A stretch of 64,000 nucleotides of DNA, taken from contig CAMNDM010000002.1 of the NCBI GenBank assembly GCA_946535435.1, positions 99,552 through 163,551 of the forward strand, read 5' to 3'. This stretch comes from Physcocola sp002396385. Its GTDB lineage: Bacteria; Bacteroidota; Bacteroidia; Bacteroidales; Paludibacteraceae. This document shows, in pieces, positions 19,101 to 26,313 of the stretch. The first letter of the stretch is position 1, and each line of letters starts with the position of its first letter. Below the pieces are notes generated by a model that saw only the letters and a list, made by a program, of their open reading frames with translations, was not told the DNA's origin and made no database searches. A program made the position numbers and the translations under genes.

Positions 19101-19553
19101 AACATCCTGACCAACATTGACCAGCAAAGCATAGCCAAACTCGAAAAGGAGGGCCAGTTGGTACTTGATGTCGATGGCTTGAAGGTGGTGGTTGAGAAGG
19201 CCGATGTTGAAATCAAGTCGGAAGATATTCCTGGCTGGTTGGTCGCTAATAACGGCGATTTAACTGTTGCGCTCGATATTCAGCTGACTCCTGAACTGGT
19301 TAAGGAAGGTATTGCGCGCGAATTCATAAACCGTATCCAGAACATCCGTAAGTCTTCTGGTTTCGATATTACCGATAAGATTAGCGTCAAGATTGAGCGA
19401 AACGAGAAGGTGAACGATGCTGTTGCTGACTTCGCTGACTACATCGGTGCGCAAACTTTGGCTAAGTCGGTCGAGTTGGTCGACAAGGTGGCTAATCCTA
19501 CCGAACTCGATTTCGATGACTTCAAGGTTAACATCGAAGTTAGCAAACTCTAA
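16122..19553 (+). CDS. ileS: Isoleucyl-tRNA synthetase
   Basis: 1,143 residues. This class I synthetase charges tRNA-Ile in the cytoplasm. The HIGH-like motif is GIHH (residues 57-60, after PPSANGKP) and the KMSKS motif is KMSKR (693-697). The editing insertion, the anticodon-binding domain and a long C-terminal extension are present, typical of the large eukaryote-like IleS of Bacteroidota. The frame stays open 58 codons further upstream. The ATG at 16122 is chosen because homologues begin with short sequences like this one, and because the promoter (-7 box at 16043-16050) lies inside the longer reading. It is monocistronic, with its own promoter and a strong terminator. Confidence 0.97.
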   Translation: MGKKFAEYAKFDLSQVNKEVLKVWDDADIFHKSIAQHEGDPSYVFFEGPPSANGKPGIHHVLARTIKDIFLRYKTMQGYYVRRKAGWDTHGLPVELGVEKELGITKDDIGKSISIEQYNDKCRSNVMMFTNEWTDLTRKIGYWVDLEHPYITYDNRFIESEWYLLKELYKQGFLYKGYTIQPYSPAAGTGLSSHELNQPGCYRDVKDTTVTGQFLVKGNIPAAVKAAENWGEVFFLAWTTTPWTLSSNTALCVGPKIDYVMVQSYNPYTGKPGTFILAEARLSAYFNPAGADAPLDAYNQGDKVVPFRIIGQCKGSDLVGMEYEQLMPWFKVNGDAFKVIPGDYVTTEDGTGIVHISPTYGADDARVAKAAGIAPLQLVDANGNLRPTVDLDGKFYLLKDLDAEYVKNNCNVDAYKEFEGRFVKNAYDANLTDKDASLDVDLCVMLKQQNRAFKVEKHVHNYPHCWRTDKPILYYPLDSWFIRSTAARDEMVALNKTILWKPESTGTGRFGKWLENLNDWNLSRSRFWGTPLPIWRTEDCREEICIGSVEELMNEIDKSIKAGFMTENPFKNFKVGDYSEENYSTKNLDLHRPYVDNIILVSPSGKPMKRESDLIDVWFDSGSMPFSQLHYPFENKELVDNNLFYPANFISEGVDQTRGWFYTLHAISTMIKHSVAFKAVISCGLVLDKNGNKMSKRLGNAVDPFGQVEKFGADPVRWYMITNSSPWDNLKYDEDGVDEIKRKFFGTLYNTYSFFALYANVDGFTGSEAQVPVEKRPEIDRWVLSLLNTLVKEVCAALDDYEPTKAGRAISKFVQDDLSNWYVRLNRKRFWGGTMDEDKLAAYQTLYTCLLTVAKLMSPIAPFYADRLYLDLTAAAPVCESVHLDKFPVADESLIDKALEERQRMAQDISSMALSLRKKENIKVRQPLNQIMVPVLSEHERESILAVDDLIKSEINVKNIKLVDDSAGMLVKRLKPDFKKLGPKCGKSMKSVANILTNIDQQSIAKLEKEGQLVLDVDGLKVVVEKADVEIKSEDIPGWLVANNGDLTVALDIQLTPELVKEGIAREFINRIQNIRKSSGFDITDKISVKIERNEKVNDAVADFADYIGAQTLAKSVELVDKVANPTELDFDDFKVNIEVSKL

Positions 19554-19581
19554 TGTTGCAAAACTTCTTATTATAAGTTAT

Positions 19582-19609
19582 AAGGCGTACCTTCGGGTAC
19601 GCCTTTTTT
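19582..19609 (+). terminator. ileS terminator
   Basis: A 10-bp perfect stem (19582-19591 with 19596-19605) with a TTCG tetraloop is followed by a T-run to 19609. This is a textbook intrinsic terminator. Confidence 0.95.
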
Positions 19610-19646
19610 GTTGGTTCTCGGTTATGTGTAAATGTGTGGAAAACTT

Positions 19647-19654
19647 TATATTTG
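19647..19654 (+). promoter_or_regulatory. Promoter -7 box for cysteine-motif gene
   Basis: TATATTTG fits TAnnTTTG. Transcription would begin near 19661, which supports the ATG at 19682 over the GTG at 19664 as start of the next gene. No clear -33 element is seen. Confidence 0.5.
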
Positions 19655-19681
19655 TTGTAGAACGTGCCTAATCTTAAATAT

Positions 19682-20359
19682 ATGTATAAAGGAAAAATCA
19701 CATGTGAGGCATTGAAGGCTATAAGAAAAAAGATTGCCGATGCCAATGGAATCGATTACCTGCCGGGTGTCTGTAAACATCAGGGTGATTGTAGTGGCAC
19801 TTGTCAGAAGTGTGAATCGGAAGCCCGTTATATCGAGAAGCGTCTCTCGTTAATGAAAAGTGCGGGTAAGGCTGTTAAAATTATAGGGCTTGCAACGGGC
19901 GTTTCGGCTTTGTGTGCTGAACTTCCTTCGTGCGACCCCTTTATTTCTGGCGACGAACCTGAAAGGACTACCGAGTTCGTCTTTGTGAATGATACAGATC
20001 ACGACATTGAGATAAATACGGATACAGACACTATAAAAATAAAGAAGGGCTTGTCTTTTCATTGTCAGGATGTCTACCTTAATCGAAACCTGCAGTATGT
20101 AGATGATGTCCAAGTCGTGTACGACGATACGGTTGCCGTTCATTTTCATCGTAATAAGAGTGCTCAGGTAGAGGGAAAGGAATTCAACATTCTAAGGAAT
20201 ACCTATAGTTGTGAAAATGAATTATGCGTTTACTCGTATGTCTTCACCGATGCCGACTACCAATATGCCTTTGACCATAAGGGCGATGTGGAAGATGAGA
20301 CACAACACCTTATACGTCCAATCCCAACTGATTCGACTGAAACGTCAAAAAAAGATTAA
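19682..20359 (+). CDS. Cys4-motif protein with hydrophobic segment, function unknown
   Basis: 225 residues. The N-terminal ~55 hold a helix (LKAIRKKIADANGI) and a compact cysteine cluster, C31-x5-C37-x3-C41-x2-C44, within GDCSGTCQKCESEARYIE. I recall a similar C-x-G-x-C-x-G-T-C-x-x-C module at the N-terminus of assorted Bacteroidales proteins, some with TonB-like domains; this is from memory. A hydrophobic stretch (about 64-79) follows, probably membrane-spanning, then an acidic region rich in beta-like DTDTI repeats with scattered cysteines. The Cys cluster could bind zinc or an iron-sulfur centre. It is a single gene between the ileS and ribD terminators; nothing nearby fixes its role. Confidence 0.75.
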   Translation: MYKGKITCEALKAIRKKIADANGIDYLPGVCKHQGDCSGTCQKCESEARYIEKRLSLMKSAGKAVKIIGLATGVSALCAELPSCDPFISGDEPERTTEFVFVNDTDHDIEINTDTDTIKIKKGLSFHCQDVYLNRNLQYVDDVQVVYDDTVAVHFHRNKSAQVEGKEFNILRNTYSCENELCVYSYVFTDADYQYAFDHKGDVEDETQHLIRPIPTDSTETSKKD

Positions 20360-20381
20360 CGCTAGACGCATGTATCAGAAT

Positions 20382-20413
20382 AAGGCAATATCCGTATGGA
20401 TATTGCCTTTATT
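20382..20413. terminator. Bidirectional terminator between convergent genes
   Basis: A 12-bp perfect stem (20382-20393 with 20398-20409) with loop GTAT has T-rich tails on both strands. It serves both the cysteine-motif gene and ribD. Confidence 0.85.
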
Positions 20414-20447
20414 CCTATTTATGAGTTGCCACGGATCACGCTCTCCT

Positions 20448-21509
20448 TTACGGTTTATCGTTTTTTGTTCTATATCTTACTACTATATTGTTTACTACAT
20501 TGAATTGCTCGACATTTTTACCGCAGGCCTTTGGTGCTTTAATCCCATTGTCGATTGAAAGGGTTGCGTTGGTCTCCACACGCATCTCGTCGTAAAGCCC
20601 TTGACCGATAAACGATTGTAGCAGCATGCTGCCCCCTTCTACAATCAAACTTTGCACTTTCTGGTTATAGAGTTCGTTAAGCAGGAATTGGAGGTCTATG
20701 CCATCGGCACCGAACGGTGCCTTTACATAATTTACATTCTCCTTCGTGTCGGTTGGTAACTCTTCACAGAAAATAAGCGTAGGCACACTGCCGTCGAGTA
20801 AATGGTGGGTGGCTGGTATCCGCAAGTGGCGGTCAATAGCAATACGTAGTGGTTGTTTGCCGTAATAGTCGCGTACGGTCAGCGACGGATTGTCGTTCAC
20901 TGCTGTATTGGTGCCAACCAAGATTCCGCTTTCCTGGGCACGCATCTGGTGGACAAGGACCAAACTTTCGGGTGTAGATATGTTGATGGGCTTGCCATCG
21001 CTGGTACCCATATAGCCGTTTGATGTCTGTGCCCATTTCAGAATTATATAAGGGCGCTTTTGGGTATGGAAGGTGAAGAAACGTCGGTTCAACTCCCAAC
21101 CTTCTGCTTCCAAGACTCCTGTCTCGACGGTTGCTCCTGCCTCTCGCAGCATTTGCAGCCCTCTGCCTGCAACTTCGGGGAAGGGGTCGCCGCAGGCGAC
21201 TACCACGTGCGGTATTTTTTTGTCGATAAGTAGTTTTGCGCAGGGTGGGGTCTTGCCCCAGTGCGAGCATGGTTCAAGACTTACATATATGGTGCTTTCT
21301 TTTAGCAGTGGCAGGTCTTGTTCCTTCACACTGTTCACCGCATTCACTTCTGCGTGCGGACCTCCACATTGGCGGTGGTAGCCTTCGCCAATGATGCGGC
21401 CTTTGTGTACAATTACGGCGCCTACCATTGGGTTGGGTGCCGTGTAGCCTTGCCCCATTTCTGCCAGTTGGAAGCAACGGCGCATATATTTTTCGTCGTC
21501 TTGTCTCAT
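20448..21509 (-). CDS. ribD: Bifunctional riboflavin deaminase/reductase RibD
   Basis: 353 residues. The N-terminal half is the pyrimidine deaminase, with the zinc site H52-A-E54, C81 and C90 (PCSHWGKTPPC). The C-terminal half (from about 148) is the NADPH-dependent 5-amino-6-ribosylaminouracil reductase (RPYIILKWAQTSNGYMG, IVEGGSMLLQSFI). Together they carry out the second and third steps of riboflavin synthesis in the cytoplasm. The frame is open far upstream through the MATE gene; the ATG at 21509 gives the normal RibD length and N-terminus (MRQDDEKYMRRCFQLA). It lies 38 bases after the MATE gene on the same strand, so the two are likely cotranscribed. No other rib gene is in the window. 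Confidence 0.96.
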   Translation of the reverse strand: MRQDDEKYMRRCFQLAEMGQGYTAPNPMVGAVIVHKGRIIGEGYHRQCGGPHAEVNAVNSVKEQDLPLLKESTIYVSLEPCSHWGKTPPCAKLLIDKKIPHVVVACGDPFPEVAGRGLQMLREAGATVETGVLEAEGWELNRRFFTFHTQKRPYIILKWAQTSNGYMGTSDGKPINISTPESLVLVHQMRAQESGILVGTNTAVNDNPSLTVRDYYGKQPLRIAIDRHLRIPATHHLLDGSVPTLIFCEELPTDTKENVNYVKAPFGADGIDLQFLLNELYNQKVQSLIVEGGSMLLQSFIGQGLYDEMRVETNATLSIDNGIKAPKACGKNVEQFNVVNNIVVRYRTKNDKP

Positions 21510-21547
21510 ATATAGGTATATTACTTTCTTCGTTCTCTGTTCCTCGC

Positions 21548-22831
21548 CTAAATTTTCGTTCTCCATTGCACAAGTCCCCTTGTCGCCAGGTAACAGAGGA
21601 AGGCAATCCAAAGCGCGTGGTTGTCCAAATGTTGGTGAAGGATAAAATACAAAAGGAAGAAAACCACGCTTGCCAGGAATGTTGCTGTAATCATTGGCTT
21701 TATGGCGGTTGCCCCTACCATAATGCCGTCCCAAAGGAAAGCCGCAAATCCGCACACCGGCACTAAAAGTACCCAGTAATAATAGTCGCTTGCTGCCCGT
21801 CGCACATCTTCCTGGTCTGTTAGCAAGTGTAGGAACGGCTCTGCTCCCGTTAGGTAGAGCAGGGTAAATACGGCAACTAATCCCCACCCCCAGTGGAAAA
21901 TAAGCCGTATAGAGTTGTCTCTCTCCTCCTTGTTTTGGGCGCCTGTGTATTTTCCCACCAGGGCCTCGCCCGCATAGGCGAATCCGTCGGTAAAATAGCT
22001 GAACAGGTTGAACAACTGCATCAGCAACACATTTACTGCCAATAGGGTTTCGCCTTGGTGTGCTCCTGCAAAGGTGAAAAACGACATTACGGCGTTTAGG
22101 CACAGGGTGCGCAGGAAGATGCCTCCGTTTAGCTTGAAGAAGCCTTTCAATTCGTCTTTCTTCAGTGCCCTCCCGATATTCAGGTGCCCCCAATACTGCC
22201 GGTATTTTTGGCGCCAGAGCGCACATCCTATAGCCAGACCTGCATACTGGGCTGTCAGGGTGCCTACTGCAACCCCTTCTATTTTCCATCCCAATCCGTA
22301 CACTAGTCCTAAACTGGTGAGTATGTTCACTAGGTTTATGCTGATGGCTACTATCATGGGGTAGCGGGTGTTCTGCATCCCAATGAACCAGCCTTTCAGG
22401 CTGTACATGCCCAACACTGCCGGTGCCCCCCATATACAGATATGGAAATAAATCAGTGCATTTTGCTCCACTTCTGGGGTCGTATCCATCAAGTGGAAGG
22501 CGGCTGTTGTCAGGGGCCATTGAAGCAACCATATGACCACCGAGAACATTGCTGAGAAAAACAGCGAGCGGAAAAGCGCGTTGGCCATGCCCTCGTGGTC
22601 ATTGCGGCCGTAGGCCTGGGCTGTCTGGCCGCTGGTGCCCATGCGTAGGAATCCGAAATTCCAGTAAATCATGTTGAACAGCGTTGCCCCTACCGACACG
22701 GCACCTATGTAGGCCGTCTTCCCCAAATGCCCCGTTATGGTGGTGTCGACCAAACCGAGCAGTGGCACAGTTATGTTCGATACAATGGCGGGAAGCGCCA
22801 AACGCAGTATTTCTTTATTCTTGCTGTTCAT
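21548..22831 (-). CDS. MATE family efflux transporter (DinF-like)
   Basis: 427 residues, about 12 hydrophobic helices, beginning MNSKNKEILRLALPAIVSNI and containing LVDTTITGHLG. This is the N-terminal signature of the DinF branch of MATE exporters, which move cationic or organic compounds out of the cell in exchange for Na+ or H+. An open extension of 26 codons upstream is rejected because the candidate -7 box lies inside it and the extension lacks MATE similarity. The gene precedes ribD by 38 bases. Substrate is unknown; possible roles include drug or flavin-related metabolite export, but the link to ribD is only positional. Confidence 0.92.
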   Translation of the reverse strand: MNSKNKEILRLALPAIVSNITVPLLGLVDTTITGHLGKTAYIGAVSVGATLFNMIYWNFGFLRMGTSGQTAQAYGRNDHEGMANALFRSLFFSAMFSVVIWLLQWPLTTAAFHLMDTTPEVEQNALIYFHICIWGAPAVLGMYSLKGWFIGMQNTRYPMIVAISINLVNILTSLGLVYGLGWKIEGVAVGTLTAQYAGLAIGCALWRQKYRQYWGHLNIGRALKKDELKGFFKLNGGIFLRTLCLNAVMSFFTFAGAHQGETLLAVNVLLMQLFNLFSYFTDGFAYAGEALVGKYTGAQNKEERDNSIRLIFHWGWGLVAVFTLLYLTGAEPFLHLLTDQEDVRRAASDYYYWVLLVPVCGFAAFLWDGIMVGATAIKPMITATFLASVVFFLLYFILHQHLDNHALWIAFLCYLATRGLVQWRTKI

Positions 22832-22838
22832 TCCTTTG

Positions 22839-22846
22839 CAAAGATA
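22839..22846 (-). promoter_or_regulatory. Promoter -7 box of MATE-ribD operon
   Basis: TATCTTTG on the minus strand. The usual spacing would put the transcript start at about 22832, immediately next to the ATG at 22831, so this mRNA may be leaderless. Confidence 0.5.
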
Positions 22847-22855
22847 CAAAAGAAA

Positions 22856-22875
22856 GGAGGACCTTTCGGCCCTCC
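22856..22875 (-). terminator. Orphan terminator upstream of MATE gene
   Basis: On the minus strand, an 8-bp stem (22875-22868 with 22863-22856, one G-U) with a GAAA tetraloop is followed by TTTCTTTTG. It lies just before the MATE promoter, with no recognised gene upstream of it on that strand until the dehydrogenase, which has its own terminator. Confidence 0.7.
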
Positions 22876-23269
22876 CCACATCAAAAAAAATACAACAATT
22901 GGCCTTCACAATCTCACGACTCTTTCAGCCTTCTTTTTAACCTTTTACTATTATTTCTTTATTGCCCGTTGGACCAATATTGTCTGGCTTATGGGCTTTT
23001 CTTATATTTACGTTCAAATCGCTTCTGTCTTGTGGTTTCACATATTCAATTGCTAGTTTTTTGTTCTTAACCAAATATAGTTCTTTTTTCTTGTTCTGTA
23101 TAATTTTGCAGTATGTTTGAAAGCATACCCTTTTAGCAAGGTTTTTCAATCATGTTTTCTGTGTGTATTTTCCGATAGGTTTGCGCTGTACCAGACCTCA
23201 GGCACTCGATTGCCCGTTTCGTGCGTTACTGCCGCTTCTACGGTGTTTTTTGGGGCAGTTGAAAAAAGA
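22876..23269. other. Gene-poor region between two minus-strand terminators
   Basis: A Lys-rich 70-codon open frame (23149 to 22937, minus) ends about 60 bases before the orphan terminator, but I recognise nothing in it. A + strand TAATTTTG box lies at 23101-23108. No convincing gene is assigned. Confidence 0.3.
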
Positions 23270-23300
23270 GAAGCGGGTCCCATTGCCTGGAACCCGCTTC
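23270..23300 (-). terminator. Alcohol dehydrogenase terminator
   Basis: A 9-bp perfect stem (23300-23292 with 23278-23270 read on the minus strand) is followed by TCTTTTTTC on that strand. Confidence 0.85.
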
Positions 23301-23324
23301 GATGTTTATTTACTTTCTGTCTTT

Positions 23325-24482
23325 TTACAGACAGGCCTTGTAGATGGCCAAGACATCTTGCCAGTACAGGGGCTTGAAGTTCCCTAAAAATCCTTCTCCT
23401 GCACCTTTCTTCGCCATCTCTTCCAATGGCGAGTTCTCGTTGAAGCCGAGTTCGCGGAGGGAGGTTGGCTGGCCCAGCGCCACAAAGAACTGCTGGAGTT
23501 TGTCGATGCCTGCGTTTATGGTTTTCTCGATGTCGCGTTCTGGCTTAATGTCCATCACGTTGGTGGCAAACTGGAAGAACATGGCCGGTTTCTCTTTGTA
23601 GACGTAGCGCATCCAGGTTGGGGTAAGTACGGCAAGGCCTGCCCCGTGTGCCACTTTCTCGTCTTGTGCGCTCAGTTCGTGCTCCATGCCGTGGCAACCC
23701 CAGTCTTGAATGCGTCCACAACCCAGGAATCCGTTATGGGCGAACGAGCCGCCTAACGACACTTCGGCCCATGCTTCATAGTTGTTAGGGTCTTTCATCA
23801 AGATGAGTGCGTTGCGCATTATGGTCTTCAGGGTGCTTTCGGCCAGTGAATCGATGAGGTCGGTATGCTCGGTCTGGGTGAAATAGCGCTCGAAGATGTG
23901 GCTCATCATGTCGCATACGCCGTTGGCTATCTGGTTCTTGGGCAGCGACATGAATATTTCGGGGTTCACGATGCTTGCTACAGGGCGGATTTGAGGGCTG
24001 CTGTAGCCCAACTTGCGTCCTTGGTAGGTGATTACAGCGTCGGGACTCACTTCGCTGCCGGCTGCCGGTATGGTAAGTATGGTTGCCACTGGCAGTACCT
24101 TTGTTGGCTCACCGCCGTTGGCGAAAAAGTTCCATACATCGTCGGTTGCGGCTCCCATGGCTATCGCTTTCGAGGTGTCGATTACGCTACCGCCGCCAAC
24201 GGCCAGTACCAGACCCGGATTCTCTTTGCGCAGCAGGGCTATGCCTTCCTGCACTTTCTCATATCGGGGGTTGGCCTGTATGCCCGATAGTTCAATATAC
24301 GCTACTCCGTTTTCCTTTAACGAGGCGGTTACGCCGTCGTACACGCCATTACGTTTTATGCTGCCGCCTCCGTATACCAACAGAACTTTGTCGGCGTAGG
24401 GTTTTACAAGTTCGCCAATCTTTTTGTGTTTGTCCTTGCCGAACACATAGTTGGTGGACATCTGGAAAGAGAAATTATTCAT
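23325..24482 (-). CDS. Iron-containing alcohol dehydrogenase (BDH/YqhD type)
   Basis: 385 residues. A cytoplasmic NAD(P)-dependent reductase of aldehydes. Seen: the nucleotide-binding GGGSVIDTSKAIAMG, and the metal site formed by the Asp in NGVCDMMSHIFE, the His of that segment, and two more His in WGCHGMEHELSA and KVAHGAGLAV. Length and motifs match butanol dehydrogenases or YqhD, which usually use NADPH. It likely serves fermentative redox balance or aldehyde detoxification; exact substrate cannot be read from sequence. The SDR reductase gene is 57 bases upstream on the same strand, so an operon is possible. Confidence 0.93.
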   Translation of the reverse strand: MNNFSFQMSTNYVFGKDKHKKIGELVKPYADKVLLVYGGGSIKRNGVYDGVTASLKENGVAYIELSGIQANPRYEKVQEGIALLRKENPGLVLAVGGGSVIDTSKAIAMGAATDDVWNFFANGGEPTKVLPVATILTIPAAGSEVSPDAVITYQGRKLGYSSPQIRPVASIVNPEIFMSLPKNQIANGVCDMMSHIFERYFTQTEHTDLIDSLAESTLKTIMRNALILMKDPNNYEAWAEVSLGGSFAHNGFLGCGRIQDWGCHGMEHELSAQDEKVAHGAGLAVLTPTWMRYVYKEKPAMFFQFATNVMDIKPERDIEKTINAGIDKLQQFFVALGQPTSLRELGFNENSPLEEMAKKGAGEGFLGNFKPLYWQDVLAIYKACL

Positions 24483-24539
24483 GGTTGTTGTTCTTTTTTG
24501 TGTTGGGGGCTTGTAGTGGAGTTCTCCCTACCGCCTTAA

Positions 24540-25562
24540 TTATAATGAGAAAAGCTTGATGGCTTGTTGTTGTGCGTCTATTACCTTGTCGCACCATGCG
24601 TCAAACTCTTTGTCTTCTTTTTGTAGCTCAGGGTGGGCCAACACATTGGCTATGGTTCTGGCTATGCCCTGGTCGAAACGGATTGTGGCGCAGAACTCGG
24701 GCACAACCCGTTTCAGTTTGCTGTTGTCGAAGACAACCGAGTTGGCTTTGTCGCCAATCAGACTGCCTTCAAAATCGTAGTCTGGACCGACGCTGTTTAA
24801 AAAGTCGCTGCTCACGTGGCAGGCTTTCAGTTCAACGCCCAGTTTGTCGGCTATGGTCTGGTATATCTGGTTCCATGTCAGACGCTCGTCGCTGGTTATG
24901 TGGAAGGCTTCGCCTATAGCGTGGACGTTGCCCATAAGCCCGATGAAGCCTTTCGCAAAATCGCTGTTGTGGGTCATTGTCCACAACGAGGTGCCGTCGC
25001 CATGTATGATAACTGTTTTCCCCTCCAGCATGCGTTTGGCTACCTGCCAACTGCCATTCTTTCCATGTACGCCCAGTGGTATGGAACGCTCGTCATAGGT
25101 GTGGCTCGGGCGGACAATGGTGATGGGAAAGCCGGTCTCACGGTACTGCCTCATCAGATATTCTTCGCAGGCTATCTTGTTCCGAGAATAGAGCCAGTAG
25201 GGATTCGAGAGTGGGGTACTTTCGGTGATGTGGTAGTTTGAAAGGGGTTTTTGGTAGGCCGATGCTGAACTTATAAACATAAACTGCTTGGTCTTGCCGG
25301 CAAACAGTCGGTAGTCGCGCTCCAACTGTTCTCGCTCGAAACATATGAAGTCGCACACGGTGTCGAATGTCAGGCCTTCCAACTTTGCTCTTGTCGCTGC
25401 CTCGTCGTTAATGTCAACTGTAATGGTCTTCACGTTGGCGGGTAACACGTTGTTACGGCTACCACGGTTAAGTACGTAGAGTTCCCATTCCTGATTTTCC
25501 GATAATAGACGGCTTATGGCAGTGGAAATGGTTCCGGTGCCACCAATAAATAAAGCTTTCAT
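24540..25562 (-). CDS. NAD-dependent epimerase/dehydratase family (SDR) protein
   Basis: 340 residues with an N-terminal Rossmann motif GGTGTISTAI (residues 6-15) and a YSRNK (Y-x-x-x-K) catalytic pair in NPYWLYSRNKIACEEYL, as in extended or atypical SDRs acting on nucleotide sugars or related compounds. The reading frame extends 15 codons further upstream, but MKALFIGGTG at 25562 is the standard N-terminus. A TATATTTG -7 box (minus, 25612-25605) lies about 43 bases before that ATG. It precedes the dehydrogenase by 57 bases. The substrate is unknown. Confidence 0.9.
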   Translation of the reverse strand: MKALFIGGTGTISTAISRLLSENQEWELYVLNRGSRNNVLPANVKTITVDINDEAATRAKLEGLTFDTVCDFICFEREQLERDYRLFAGKTKQFMFISSASAYQKPLSNYHITESTPLSNPYWLYSRNKIACEEYLMRQYRETGFPITIVRPSHTYDERSIPLGVHGKNGSWQVAKRMLEGKTVIIHGDGTSLWTMTHNSDFAKGFIGLMGNVHAIGEAFHITSDERLTWNQIYQTIADKLGVELKACHVSSDFLNSVGPDYDFEGSLIGDKANSVVFDNSKLKRVVPEFCATIRFDQGIARTIANVLAHPELQKEDKEFDAWCDKVIDAQQQAIKLFSL

Positions 25563-25604
25563 CTGTTTATTCGTGTAAAATCTGTGGTTTTGTGTAAAGT
25601 TCCA

Positions 25605-25612
25605 CAAATATA
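25605..25612 (-). promoter_or_regulatory. Promoter -7 box of SDR gene
   Basis: TATATTTG on the minus strand, about 43 bases before the ATG at 25562. No good -33 element is visible. Confidence 0.5.
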
Positions 25613-25671
25613 CTCTAATTTTTCCAATTACCTAGTCTCTTGTTTTTATACTGCTGCATACAGATTATTTT

Positions 25672-25679
25672 TAATTTTG
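25672..25679 (+). promoter_or_regulatory. Promoter -7 box of VanZ-like gene
   Basis: TAATTTTG, 32 bases before the ATG at 25712. The -33 element is weak. Confidence 0.5.
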
Positions 25680-25711
25680 CACATTATTACTAATGCGCTA
25701 TTCTAACATTA

Positions 25712-26275
25712 ATGGCTTCCTATTTTAATGCATTGTATCAAAATATACCGTGGTATGTGTTTCTGTTGTCGTTCGTCGTTTCCATTTTATTAGTGCTTTT
25801 TTTTCGTAGGGAAAGGAATGATTCTATGGCCGATGCCCTGAAAAAGTCTGCTTTGTTAGAGTATTTCTTTCTTGTTTTTTGCTCTACGGTCTATTGCCGT
25901 CCGGCTAGGGATGAGATGGAGTATATGCTAACTCCGTTTTGGAAGTATTGGATCGCCTTCCGCTTCGCGAATATGTTTGGAATATGGGAAATTGTGATGA
26001 ATGTCGTACTCTTTATGCCCGTTGGTTTTCTGGCACCGACTTTTCTGAAATCTGTCCGTATTATCAAAAACGAATTTGTCCGTGTCTTGTTTTTCTGTAT
26101 GCTGTGCTCTATTACTATCGAGTTGTTGCAGTTAGTCTTAAGACGTGGCATGTGCGAGACCGACGACCTTACGCATAATACGCTTGGCGCTTTAATCGGA
26201 TATGGTGTTTATCGTCTGCTAGGGACAAAGAAAACAGAGGTTGACGGAAAACAAGAAAACGGAGTCGCTTTATAA
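25712..26275 (+). CDS. VanZ-like family membrane protein
   Basis: 187 residues with about four hydrophobic helices. The VanZ-family signature is clear: NVVLFMPVGFLAP, then ITIELLQLVLRRGMCETDDLTHNTLGALIGYGVY, where the conserved E-LLQ, R-G, D-D and N-x-x-G positions are all present. VanZ proteins are associated with glycopeptide (teicoplanin) tolerance in Gram-positives; in Bacteroidota their function is unknown. The gene is monocistronic and divergent from the SDR gene. Its stop codon lies inside the loop of its own terminator hairpin, so the last few codons are part of the terminator stem. Confidence 0.88.
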   Translation: MASYFNALYQNIPWYVFLLSFVVSILLVLFFRRERNDSMADALKKSALLEYFFLVFCSTVYCRPARDEMEYMLTPFWKYWIAFRFANMFGIWEIVMNVVLFMPVGFLAPTFLKSVRIIKNEFVRVLFFCMLCSITIELLQLVLRRGMCETDDLTHNTLGALIGYGVYRLLGTKKTEVDGKQENGVAL

Positions 26276-26290
26276 GCAACTCCGTTTTCT
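26254..26290. terminator. Bidirectional terminator overlapping VanZ stop
   Basis: A 12-bp perfect stem (26254-26265 with 26279-26290) contains the TAA of the VanZ-like gene (26273-26275) in its loop region. The downstream arm is T-rich on + and the other arm gives T-rich sequence on minus, serving asnA as well. Confidence 0.8.
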
Positions 26291-26313
26291 GTATTTGGAT
26301 TGGATGACTCTTT

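Noticed and set aside
21510..22532. N-terminal extension of the RibD frame
   Set aside because: It overlaps the MATE gene in another frame and has no protein family; RibD begins normally at 21509.
22937..23149. 70-codon Lys-rich frame upstream of the MATE gene
   Set aside because: Composition fits random AT-rich sequence and no family is known; mentioned only with the orphan terminator.
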